Shown: in pieces, positions 17,919 through 26,203 of the stretch
How the letters are laid out: every line of letters starts with the position of its first letter
Position numbering within the stretch: the stretch's first letter is position 1
Origin: Seongchinamella unica
GTDB taxonomy: Bacteria > Pseudomonadota > Gammaproteobacteria > Pseudomonadales > Halieaceae
Assembly (NCBI RefSeq): GCF_004354085.1
Contig: NZ_SMSE01000006.1
Coordinates: 44,152 to 108,151 of the forward strand
Reading direction: 5' to 3'
Length of the DNA: 64,000 nt
Notes under the pieces: model-generated
What the model saw: the letters and a program-made list of their open reading frames with translations, nothing else
What the model was told of the DNA's origin: nothing
Databases searched by the model: none
Translations under genes and position numbers: made by a program

Positions 17919-18881
17919 TCATAATGGGTTGCTGGTGGACCCGTCTACAGCAAGCAGGTCTACCACGGTCCTGCGAATCAGCGCTTCCGCATCAGGTCTC
18001 CGAAAACTGCCTTCGGTAGTGCTCCCGGGGACGGCGATTGTAGTAACTCTTCCCTCTGTCGATGGAAATCGACCCTCGATACTGCGAACCCATTGCGCCC
18101 GATACTCCTCTTGAGGCCATCCGCCCCCGGTACCGCGCGAGTAGACCAGAAATCTTGTATCGCGGTTGCCCTGACTCAAAAACCCCAACAGGGCCACCAG
18201 CTTGTTGTCCGCAATTTCGTAAAGCCGTCGAAACTGTTCCGAGTAATCCTCCGATCCTGTGGGATAACCCACCCCCAGATCCTGGTTCATTGAATGGAAA
18301 AAAGCAGACCGATGAATAAGCACCAGACTTGGTTGCTGCTTCAGTAGTTGATTTTCCCGATCCCATGTAGAGCCAATAGTTTCCTTCTGGATAATAATTG
18401 GCAAATCGCTCAGCATATCGCTCAACACATCTGCATTCGTACCGCTCTTGCGTCGAGTCTCCTCATCATAGACACCGCGGTCCGCATAGGTGTCCATCAG
18501 GATCACCACGGGCACCGCCCGGCTTCCGCTCGCGACTTCGCTCTCTCCATGGGTGATATCCCGAAAAATCAACCAGCCGATACCGACGATGAGCAGCAAC
18601 AGCAGTGCTACCTCCAACCCGCCCCGCACACCAACAGAATTACCCGCATCTGCAGCCGTTCGAGTGGGGCCGTCCGGGCCAATGTCGAATATCCAGCTGA
18701 AAATTATCGCAATCGGAAATCCGCCTCCCAAAAGAACAATCGTTATGGATGAAAACCAATCGGGAAGGTTCAGTGGTTCTCCAATGACATCCACAACCTG
18801 TAGAATCCCCCAAGCCACGAGCACATAAACAGCGGCTACACGGAAAACTTTTCGCTGCTTCAGTTCGCGGAGAATCGACAT
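17919..18881 (-). CDS. Three-TM membrane protein with unrecognised soluble domain
   Basis: 320-residue protein. The first 65 residues (LKQRKVFRVAAVYVLVAWG... FSWIFDIGPDG) match the N-terminal membrane module shared by many gammaproteobacterial TolB- or TPR-type proteins, with TM helices at about 15-35 and 43-65 and a third at about 88-107. Normally a beta-propeller or TPR array follows; here there is instead a roughly 200-residue alpha/beta domain (PVVILMDTYADRGVYDEETR, then PIIIQKETIGS and SLVLIHRSAFFH) that I cannot assign. The alternating strand/helix pattern suggests a Rossmann-like fold. It is transcribed toward the midcut gene and stands alone. Function unknown. Confidence 0.75.
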   Translation of the reverse strand: MSILRELKQRKVFRVAAVYVLVAWGILQVVDVIGEPLNLPDWFSSITIVLLGGGFPIAIIFSWIFDIGPDGPTRTAADAGNSVGVRGGLEVALLLLLIVGIGWLIFRDITHGESEVASGSRAVPVVILMDTYADRGVYDEETRRKSGTNADVLSDMLSDLPIIIQKETIGSTWDRENQLLKQQPSLVLIHRSAFFHSMNQDLGVGYPTGSEDYSEQFRRLYEIADNKLVALLGFLSQGNRDTRFLVYSRGTGGGWPQEEYRAQWVRSIEGRFPSTEGRVTTIAVPGSTTEGSFRRPDAEALIRRTVVDLLAVDGSTSNPL

Positions 18882-19197
18882 GACGTTGTTATTGATAGGG
18901 GTAGATCAACAGACTATCAGGAGTCCAGCTTCAGGGCCATCCCGTTCAATCGCTCGTCGATGATAGTGCCGCTTGCCATTGACCCTGTCCTGCAGTTCAT
19001 TAACTGAGAAGGTCGCCATACCTCCGATGGCTAGGATTGATCACGCAGTGCAGCCAGACGGCATTAGCCATGACATCCGGCGGCGACCGGTAATGCCTGT
19101 CACTATTCATCGGTCGAATCTAGCAGTTTCGGCTCGCTTACTTTGCAGTACCAACTAGAATCCTGGAGCGGTCTGGAGAAATTCAAGAGGTGATCAT
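18882..19197. other. Divergent intergenic region, possible minus-strand 37-codon ORF
   Basis: This gap separates divergently transcribed genes and so must hold promoters for both. The minus strand has an open frame at 18906-19019 (ATG, 37 residues, MATFSVNELQDRVNGKRH...) with CGGAGG only one or two bases before the ATG. That spacing is poor and the peptide is not recognised. GAGGTGAT at 19190-19197 is the ribosome site of the next + strand gene. Confidence 0.3.
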
Positions 19198-19665
19198 ATG
19201 GGCAGGAAAGCAAACCAGGCACTCTTCCCGGTTGTGATCCTGATGGTGCTTACAATGCTTGCGAGCAAAGGATACACAATGTCTGACGAGTCAAATCCAG
19301 AGTCACTGCGCCAACAGGTTGAAAGGACCGAACAGGCATTCGCCGCGACCATGGCGGAACGCGATTTCGAAGCCTTCAAAACCTTCCTGGACGAGAACGC
19401 CATTTTCTTTTCAGGGGAAAAACCCTTGCGCGGCGCTGAGCAAGTTGCCCTGGCCTGGGAGAGTTTTTTCCAGGACGAGGCTGCACCTTTTTCCTGGACG
19501 CCCGATACCGTCGAAGTGTTGGCCACAGGTGACCTTGCACTCAGTTCCGGACCGGTCTACGACCCGCAGGGCAAACTCGTCGGCAGGTTCAATTCAATCT
19601 GGCGCCGCCAGTCATCGGGTGAGTGGCGGGTCGTTTTTGACAAGGGCTCTGACGCCTGCCCATGA
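19198..19665 (+). CDS. Secreted SnoaL/DUF4440-type NTF2-like protein
   Basis: 155-residue small protein with an N-terminal hydrophobic signal sequence (ALFPVVILMVLTMLASKGYT). It is followed by a compact NTF2-like cone fold of the DUF4440/SnoaL type: helix EQAFAATMAERDFEAFKTFL, then DENAIFFSG, and the closing strands FNSIWRRQSSGEWRVVFDKG. Members bind small ligands or act as isomerase-like or ketosteroid-like enzymes; the secreted ones are mostly uncharacterised. AGAGGTGAT lies just upstream of the ATG. It stands ahead of the nitronate monooxygenase-like gene, 150 bases apart; functional linkage is not shown. Confidence 0.85.
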   Translation: MGRKANQALFPVVILMVLTMLASKGYTMSDESNPESLRQQVERTEQAFAATMAERDFEAFKTFLDENAIFFSGEKPLRGAEQVALAWESFFQDEAAPFSWTPDTVEVLATGDLALSSGPVYDPQGKLVGRFNSIWRRQSSGEWRVVFDKGSDACP

Positions 19666-19817
19666 AATCCAACTCATGTTGCTCTAAATGATGCAGGCTG
19701 GTCCTCTGCAGGCCAGGGGATCACCAGCGACTTGCTATTACTGTCCACTCAAGTCAAACCGGCGGGTGAGTGAGCGAATACTATAGCCCGGGTTCCATCG
19801 CAGAGAGAGGGGGTCGG

Positions 19818-20789
19818 ATGCCGGCCAATCAACATCAGAGTGATCAATTTCTTAGCCGCTGGGTAAAAGAGCGCTATGGCGAGCGCCTCAGGCTGCCGGT
19901 TTTCGCCGCGCCGATGTTCCAGGTGTCAGGGACCGACTACGTGGTCGAGTCCTGCAGGGCGGGTGTTATCGGTGCTTTCCCAACGGTAAATTGCCGGAGT
20001 ATTGAAGAACTGGAGGGCTGGTTTGAGCGAATTGACTCAAGCCTCGATGAAAAATGCGCGCCCTACGCAGTGAATCTGGTCGTTCATCCCTCCAACAAGC
20101 GCCGGGATGCAGATCTGGAATTGATATGCCGATACAAGCCGGAAATCGTGATTACCAGTGTCGGCAATCCCGAACCGGTACTGGCTCCCATACAGGAGTA
20201 CGGCGGGCTGGTTTTCGCGGATGTGGCGACTCATCGCCACGCGCAAAAGGCGCTGGAGATTGATGTGGATGGCTTGATACTGCTCACCGCAGGCGCAGGC
20301 GGCCAAACCGGTTGGGCCAACCCATTTGCCTTCGCCCGGGGGGTCAGGCAGTTCTTTGATGGCCCCATCGTCCTCGCGGGCGGAATCGCTGATGCCCGCG
20401 CCATTCGAGCGGCTGAGGTGCTGGGCGCAGACTTCGCCTATATGGGCACCCGGTTTCTGGCCACGAAAGAGAGCCTTGCCCAGCCGCGCTACAAGGACAT
20501 GGTCCGCGAGGCAAAGTTCGACGATATCAAACTGACCGACAAGGTCACGGGCATTCCGGCGAATATGCTCGTTGCATCGCTCATCGCCTCTGGTCTTGAT
20601 CCCGACAATTTGCCCGAACGCGGCGCGCTGAACATTGAGAACGATATTAATCCAAACAAGTCTCGCCCCAAACAATGGAAAGATGTGTGGTCGGCCGGAC
20701 ACAGCGTCGAGCTGGTGGAGGACGTACCAACCATAGCCGAGCTGGTAGAGGCTCTTGCTAAAGACTACGCCGCAAGCACTCCCTGGTGA
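19818..20789 (+). CDS. Nitronate monooxygenase / 2-nitropropane dioxygenase family FMN enzyme
   Basis: 323-residue TIM-barrel flavoprotein that oxidises alkyl nitronates or related carbanions with FMN. Recognisable pieces are the N-terminal LRLPVFAAPMFQVSG, the central ILLTAGAGGQTGWANPF, and the FMN phosphate site at PIVLAGGIADARAIRAAEVLGAD with MGTRFLATKES. The frame is open back to a GTG at 19770, but ATG at 19818 has GAGAGGGGG about 7 bases ahead and gives the normal family length, so it is preferred. It is not coupled to its neighbours. Some members of this group act as enoyl reductases or propionate 3-nitronate oxidases; substrate is open. Confidence 0.9.
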   Translation: MPANQHQSDQFLSRWVKERYGERLRLPVFAAPMFQVSGTDYVVESCRAGVIGAFPTVNCRSIEELEGWFERIDSSLDEKCAPYAVNLVVHPSNKRRDADLELICRYKPEIVITSVGNPEPVLAPIQEYGGLVFADVATHRHAQKALEIDVDGLILLTAGAGGQTGWANPFAFARGVRQFFDGPIVLAGGIADARAIRAAEVLGADFAYMGTRFLATKESLAQPRYKDMVREAKFDDIKLTDKVTGIPANMLVASLIASGLDPDNLPERGALNIENDINPNKSRPKQWKDVWSAGHSVELVEDVPTIAELVEALAKDYAASTPW

Positions 20790-20874
20790 TTTCGAGACGG
20801 TAAAGGTTGTCGCACAACGCGCTGATTACTGTTTTGCGGGTGGCTATTGAGAGCGATCAAAAGGTGCGGTTTAC

Positions 20875-21498
20875 TCACGTATATTGAGATGCGAAGTGCA
20901 TCAGCTGATGTGCACCCCTGAGTTCCAGCTTCGAACAGATGTTTGAGCGATGATTCTGGACCGTTCGATAACTCATGCCGAGTTCTCTGGCAATTTCCTT
21001 ACTGGTCATGAACGCAGCAACTTTGGTCAGCACCAGTCGCTCTGTTGATGTCAGCTTCTCCAGAAGGAGATCGACGTTACGATCAGTAGATGGTGTAAGC
21101 GCTTTATCCCTTCCAAGAGAGGGTGATATGTAGATGCCATTCGCGCATATTGTGTCGATACATATACGGATATCAGAAATGGCGCTGTCCTTGAGCACAT
21201 AGCCTCGCGCGCCGAGTTCAAAAGCCCGGTCCAGGTAGGCCTTGTCGTCATAGCTCGTCACTACGACGACGCAAATGTCGGGTCCCTCACGGCGCAAAGT
21301 CTCCAACAGTTGCAGGCCATCCATGCCAGGCATTGCCAAATCAAGCATGATCATGTCCGGTCTATCATGCTGAACGAGTGCCAATGCGGCCCTGCCTGTA
21401 TCAGCCTCGGAAACGCTTTCTATCCTGTCAATATCATTTACCACCTGCTTCAGTCCCTCTCGAAACAAGGGGTGATCATCGACGATTAAAAGTTTCAT
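20875..21498 (-). CDS. NarL/FixJ-family response regulator
   Basis: 207-residue response regulator. The receiver domain (1-120) has the acidic pair Asp7-Asp8, phospho-acceptor Asp53 (MIMLDLAMPGMDG), the switch Thr/Ser in VVVTSYDD and Lys in YVLKDS. A LuxR-type helix-turn-helix is at about 145-205 (LTSTERLVLTKVAAFMTSKEIARELGMSYRTVQNHRSNI). It lies 49 bases behind the sensor kinase on the same strand, so the pair is one two-component system. Target genes cannot be read from the sequence; the nearby acyl-CoA dehydrogenases and the nitronate monooxygenase-like gene are candidates by position only. Confidence 0.94.
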   Translation of the reverse strand: MKLLIVDDHPLFREGLKQVVNDIDRIESVSEADTGRAALALVQHDRPDMIMLDLAMPGMDGLQLLETLRREGPDICVVVVTSYDDKAYLDRAFELGARGYVLKDSAISDIRICIDTICANGIYISPSLGRDKALTPSTDRNVDLLLEKLTSTERLVLTKVAAFMTSKEIARELGMSYRTVQNHRSNICSKLELRGAHQLMHFASQYT

Positions 21499-21547
21499 GC
21501 AGACCTGCCAGAATTACACTATGTATCGATACCTGATTGCCCAACGC

Positions 21548-23458
21548 TCAGACGGGAATTGGCAGCCAGAACCCTACCTCGGTTCCCGCTCCAGGTGATG
21601 TCCTGACTGAATACACGCCTCCAAGGACTCGTATGCGACCAGCGCTCTCCTGCAGACCGAGTGCGTCTCCTGCTACAGCTTCACTATCAAAGCCGATGCC
21701 ATTGTCAGAAATACTGCACATCAACTTATGACCATTCACCCGCATCGTACAGTTAACCGTTGTGGCACTGGAATATTTAAGAATATTGGATAATGCCTCC
21801 TGAACCACTCGGTAGATGGCCAGGTTTACGTCCCTGTCGACAGGTACCTCAGCCAGATCTTTGATATCCAATGACCATTCGATTCCGGAATCATCCAGTG
21901 CTCGCTCAAGGGTTGACTCAAGGGCGGCCTGCAGTCCTAGTCTCGCAAGAATGTGAGGGTGCAGGTCGTGCGAAATTCGTCTCAAGTCGTCCATGACTTC
22001 TTTACACAGGGCTATAGGCGGATTTAATACGTCTGCATCGATGTTCCTTGATTCGCTTCTCGCAAAGGTCGCTTGCCGGATCTGATGGAGCTGGTTGCGC
22101 AGAACCAGCACGGAGTGACCGATGGAATCATGCAGGGCCTCGGCAACGGATTGACGTTCTCGCTCCTGTACTTCTACCAGGTTTCTGGAGAACAATCTCT
22201 CGATTTCCAGTGCCAGAATTTCTGCCGCGTTCTTTTCTGTGTTGAGTATTTTTATCCGGTCCGCAAGGGCCAGTGAAAGAAGCATCCCCTCCGCCAGGGC
22301 ACCAGCCTCAAGAATATGTGCTGAGACAATATTGTAAGGCAGGAAGGCATGTGTGTAGGAGAAATAGACCAGCATGGAGCTGAGCAGAGCCCCCATCCCA
22401 AGCGCGAGAAAACGGGCCTGCACCAACTTCATCGAATAACACTTGAGCGATATTCCGATGAAATAGGCCGCACAGGAAAGACTCAGCAACTGGACCAGGG
22501 CCGCACTCAAACCATCCGGCAGTCCCGGCAGGGCGTCGTGAAAGGCCAACCACACGCCAGCAACCATTGCTACGATTGAAGCTATCAGGGAGGCTCTAAA
22601 AACTAGCGGGTATCTTGTGTCGATGCCGAGGAATCTGTTGACAAAACCAACGCCGAAAAATGCGCCCATTCCATTGAACGCTGAAACCAATGATAGCGGT
22701 TTACCCTCTGGCCAGAGGTACTCTTCCGAAAGGCCGCTAAGCAGCATGACTGCGGCCACTATACTCAGAATGTATCCGACGTAAAACAGGTAGGATGAAT
22801 CCTTCAGGCTGGCGCCCAGTAGCAGGTTGTATCCAGCCAGTGCCAGCATGCCGCCAAGAAAAATGCCGTACCACAACCTCAGACCTAACATGTAATCAGT
22901 CCACGGCTGGTTCTGCCATAGCCTCGCCGCAAAGTTCATGGGGTGCGTGGTGTCGTTTCGCGCGCGTATCAGAACTATCAGGTTGCCACCAGCGTAGGGA
23001 GGAACTGGAAAGGCGTAGCTGGCATTTTTAATGGCTCTGTCCACATATGGGTAGCGATCACCTGCACGAAAATGCTCCATACCTCCGTCAGGCAGCACGT
23101 ACCAGACATCAAGGTAGTTAAATATTTGACCGGGCACCTCAAGAATGGAAAAACCTTCATGCCTACCAGGGCTGGAGAGATCGGTCTTCAACCAGGCCTC
23201 ATAGCCAATGCGATTGATATTCTCTGGGGGCTGAAGAGGCCGGAAAAGCGCAACTGAAGCATCGCTGAGCACTGAGTGGGGATCGTAACTTCCCACCGGG
23301 AAGAACAGAATATCGAAATTATGGCTGATGTCGATCGAGTCTTTCGCCTGGGCTCCGGTGATCTTTCCAAAACTGATTAACAGGACGACGGTCAATATCC
23401 AGGCCGTCTTGACTGCAAAACCTGATCGGTGACCCATTTTATCGCGGGAGAAATTCAT
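21548..23458 (-). CDS. 7TM-DISM sensor histidine kinase (HisKA_3 type)
   Basis: Membrane sensor kinase. A signal peptide (TAWILTVVLLISFGKITGAQA) is followed by a periplasmic 7TMR-DISM extracellular jelly-roll domain of about 180 residues, then seven TM helices (from LWYGIFLGGMLALAGYNLLLG to LEAGALAEGMLLSLALADRI). A short coiled coil leads into a HisKA_3 domain with the phospho-acceptor in ALHDSIGHSV, and a HATPase_c domain with N-box VVQEALSNILKYS and G-box DNGIGF. The extracellular domain probably binds a carbohydrate or other small ligand. ATG at 23458 is used; an in-frame GTG at 23533 and ATG at 23437 are alternatives and no start has a clear ribosome site. It is followed by its response regulator. 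Confidence 0.93.
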   Translation of the reverse strand: MNFSRDKMGHRSGFAVKTAWILTVVLLISFGKITGAQAKDSIDISHNFDILFFPVGSYDPHSVLSDASVALFRPLQPPENINRIGYEAWLKTDLSSPGRHEGFSILEVPGQIFNYLDVWYVLPDGGMEHFRAGDRYPYVDRAIKNASYAFPVPPYAGGNLIVLIRARNDTTHPMNFAARLWQNQPWTDYMLGLRLWYGIFLGGMLALAGYNLLLGASLKDSSYLFYVGYILSIVAAVMLLSGLSEEYLWPEGKPLSLVSAFNGMGAFFGVGFVNRFLGIDTRYPLVFRASLIASIVAMVAGVWLAFHDALPGLPDGLSAALVQLLSLSCAAYFIGISLKCYSMKLVQARFLALGMGALLSSMLVYFSYTHAFLPYNIVSAHILEAGALAEGMLLSLALADRIKILNTEKNAAEILALEIERLFSRNLVEVQERERQSVAEALHDSIGHSVLVLRNQLHQIRQATFARSESRNIDADVLNPPIALCKEVMDDLRRISHDLHPHILARLGLQAALESTLERALDDSGIEWSLDIKDLAEVPVDRDVNLAIYRVVQEALSNILKYSSATTVNCTMRVNGHKLMCSISDNGIGFDSEAVAGDALGLQESAGRIRVLGGVYSVRTSPGAGTEVGFWLPIPV

Positions 23459-23533
23459 CAAGGATATCGGGTCGGACAATTGGTCATCAGGCCAATGTCT
23501 GGCTGCGCGTTTACGGTCATCGGTGCTTGTCAC

Positions 23534-23942
23534 CCCGTCACGACCCGGCCTTGACTTACATCACAGCCATTTAGCGACAGATTATTGAAAGAATCCCAGC
23601 CTCAGCGCTGGCAGAATATATCCGTGAATAGCCAGTACCGGTCGGGCGCGCCAGTGTCATTACACCGTTAACGGCCCAGACGTCTGCGTCCCCCCACGAA
23701 ACCAGCAGCAGGACAGTGCCCCACAATGCCAAGGGCGGAGGGCCGACAGTTTTCCCTGACGGATTAGTCCGGGAAAGACCGAATACCCAAGTGTAGTACA
23801 CCCACAAGATTAGGGTAGGCCAAACTTTACAACCCGCCTCCTGGTCAAAGTCCATGTCCATTAAAAACCTGATCTGTGGATCCCCGGCACGACGCATTCC
23901 CGGGTCGATCTGCTCACGCTGACCTTTCGATTGGCCTATACT
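23534..23942. other. Non-coding stretch upstream of the sensor kinase
   Basis: I see no convincing gene here. A minus-strand frame at 23571-23897 is open but has no ribosome site and resembles nothing I recognise. The sensor-kinase promoter should lie at its left end. Confidence 0.4.
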
Positions 23943-24151
23943 TTGCGGTATGGAGACCTACCTGCTAATGATTTCAAGCCTTATCGTGGCAATCGGACCA
24001 TGGAACCAAGCTGGGGGCCCGTCACCTTGTGCTGTTCGAATGTCCCTCAGTGGCAAAAGCGGAAGAATTGTACAATAGCGAGCCCTCTCGGCGTTACAGG
24101 TCGCTAAGGGACGAGTTCAACTCCGGCAAAAGTGGGATATTACTGACATGA
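23943..24151 (+). pseudogene. Frameshifted relic of a DUF1330 protein
   Basis: Two + strand frames together give the C-terminal half of a DUF1330 (dimeric alpha/beta barrel) protein. One frame ends with EPSWGPVT near 24026. The next frame continues LVLFECPSVAKAEELYNSEP, then RRYRSLRDEFNSGKSGILLT and a TGA at 24149-24151. Intact members read like WxPxRLVLFEFPSVEAAxxWYNSPEY. A one-base shift at about 24026 and loss of the N-terminal half mark it as a pseudogene. I assigned the family by motif memory, so it needs a profile search. Confidence 0.55.
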
Positions 24152-24335
24152 GAGATTCGTTATTTTTGCAAAGCGGGCAGTTGCCCTATCTTATCGGCAC
24201 AAATTATCAACAAGCTGTCCCGTATTAACAAGACATGGGGCCGCCCTTTTCCTAGTCTTGTTTGCTGAGTCAACGAATAACAGATAACGTCATTGCCGGA
24301 TAATGCCTGCCCGGCCAGGAACAAAGGAGTAGCAA

Positions 24336-26030
24336 ATGAATTTGTTGAACCCCCATCAATTTCAGTCGCGCCACACCGACGAGGGCACTGCGGAACTCTT
24401 GCAGTCCGTTATCAACTGGTTCGAGGCCAGGGGACTGACCCGCCTCAAGAAAGACTGGCACGACAAGGTCTGGAACTACGACTTTGTGGCATTCATGAAA
24501 GAGCAGCAGGTACTCGCGACCCTGATGACGCCGTCCGGCTATGGCGACGACGCACACTGGGACAGCCTGCGCAACGTACAGTTCGCTGAGATATCAGCCT
24601 TTTACGGTATCGCTTACTGGTACACCTTCCAGGTATCGATGCTGGGTCTGGGACCCGTCTTCAACGGAGACAACGAGGCTGCAAAACAACGCGCTGCCAG
24701 ATTGCTCAGGGAGGGGGGCGTGTTTGCCTTCGGCCTGTCCGAGAAGGAGCACGGCGCCGATATTTATTCCTCTGACATGGAACTGATCCCGCAGGCGGAT
24801 GGCACCTATCTCGCTCGTGGTGACAAGTACTACATCGGCAATGGTAACGAAGCCGCCCTGGTTTCAGTTTTTGCCAAAAACGCCGAAACCGGCGAATACG
24901 TATTTTTTATCGTGGATTCAAAGCACCCCAATTACACCTGCGTCAAAAACACGGTCGCCCATCAGTGCTATGTCTCTGAGTTCACGCTGAATGACTACCC
25001 GATCACCGAAGACGACATCCTGAGCAGCGGGCAGAAAGCCTGGGACGATATGCTCAATACCATCAATTACTGCAAGTTCAATCTGGGCTTTGGCTCTATC
25101 GGCCTGGCCAGCCATGCACTGTACGAGGCCATGGACCACGCCGCCAACCGCAATCTTTACGGGCGCTACGTCACGGATTTTCCCCAGGTCAAAAGATTGT
25201 TCACCGACTCCTACTGCCGACTGATAGCCATGAAGTTGTTTGCCTATCGCGCCACGGACTACATGCGCTGCGCTTCCGCCGATGACCGTCGATACCTGTT
25301 GTACAACCCGCTGGTCAAGATGAAAGTCACCATGCAGGGCGAACAGGTCGTGGCAGATCTGTTTGACGTGATCGCCGCCAGGGGCTTCGAGCAGGAACCG
25401 TTCTTCGAAGTCGCCGCGCGCGAAATAGGCATGCTGCCCAAGCTGGAGGGTACGGCCCACGTGAACATGGGACTGGTCGTCAAGTTCATGCGTAACTATA
25501 TGTTTAATCCGGCAGAATTCGAACCGGTACCACAACGCGATGAGCTGGCTGACGACACGTTTCTTTTCCACCAGGGGCCTACCCGTGGCCTGGGTGACGT
25601 CCGGTTCCATGATTACCATATCGCCTACGGCCTGTTCGACCTGCCCAATATCCAGGTTTTCAAAGGACAGATCGCATCGTTCAGGACAATGCTTGCTGAG
25701 GCAGGGCCGGACGAACAGCAGGTGAAAGATATCGACTACATGCTGGGCCTGGGCGAGCTGTTCACACTGGTGGTCTACGGGCAACTGATACTCGAGCACG
25801 CGGCGATGGATGACACCGATTCCGACCTGCTCAACCAGATTTTCGACGTCTTTGTCCGGGATTTTTCTACCTACGCTGCTGAGCTGCACGGTAAACCGGC
25901 CAACACCGACCAACAGCGTCAATTCCTGCTGGAATTGATTCAGGCTCCGGCTGCGAATCCGGAGCAGTTCGACACGGTCTGGCGGGAGCAGGTATACGCA
26001 TTGAAGGGGCAGTACCAGCTGCGTCCCTGA
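24336..26030 (+). CDS. Acyl-CoA dehydrogenase (first of pair)
   Basis: 564-residue FAD-dependent acyl-CoA dehydrogenase, cytoplasmic, catalysing alpha,beta-dehydrogenation of acyl-CoA. The middle beta domain is recognisable (GVFAFGLSEKEHGADIYSSDM, ARGDKYYIGNGNEAALVSVFAKN). The C-terminal helical domain carries MLPKLEGTAHVNM, where the Glu of LEGT aligns with the catalytic base of the usual YEGTNGIQ. AAAGGAG lies 6 bases upstream of the ATG. Its sequence departs clearly from the second dehydrogenase, so the two are not recent duplicates. They are separated by 173 bases and may be co-expressed. Chain-length specificity cannot be read. Confidence 0.9.
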   Translation: MNLLNPHQFQSRHTDEGTAELLQSVINWFEARGLTRLKKDWHDKVWNYDFVAFMKEQQVLATLMTPSGYGDDAHWDSLRNVQFAEISAFYGIAYWYTFQVSMLGLGPVFNGDNEAAKQRAARLLREGGVFAFGLSEKEHGADIYSSDMELIPQADGTYLARGDKYYIGNGNEAALVSVFAKNAETGEYVFFIVDSKHPNYTCVKNTVAHQCYVSEFTLNDYPITEDDILSSGQKAWDDMLNTINYCKFNLGFGSIGLASHALYEAMDHAANRNLYGRYVTDFPQVKRLFTDSYCRLIAMKLFAYRATDYMRCASADDRRYLLYNPLVKMKVTMQGEQVVADLFDVIAARGFEQEPFFEVAAREIGMLPKLEGTAHVNMGLVVKFMRNYMFNPAEFEPVPQRDELADDTFLFHQGPTRGLGDVRFHDYHIAYGLFDLPNIQVFKGQIASFRTMLAEAGPDEQQVKDIDYMLGLGELFTLVVYGQLILEHAAMDDTDSDLLNQIFDVFVRDFSTYAAELHGKPANTDQQRQFLLELIQAPAANPEQFDTVWREQVYALKGQYQLRP

Positions 26031-26203
26031 TAGGGACAGACGACCGCGGTCACAAACCGGCGCAGTGTTTTAGACACAACCCTATGGCCGTGTCATGGAA
26101 CACCGAAGTGCCAAGATTTAAAGGCATGGTAAAGGCCCATTCCATACGCTTTCAACTCACCGGCTGTTGATAGCGACATCGTAACGAGCTCAGGAGAAAT
26201 ATC

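Noticed and set aside
23571..23897. 108-codon minus-strand frame upstream of the sensor kinase
   Set aside because: No ribosome site, no recognised family, atypical composition; not strong enough to call.
24918..25922. Minus-strand frame inside the first acyl-CoA dehydrogenase
   Set aside because: Shadow of the real gene, with no signature of its own.
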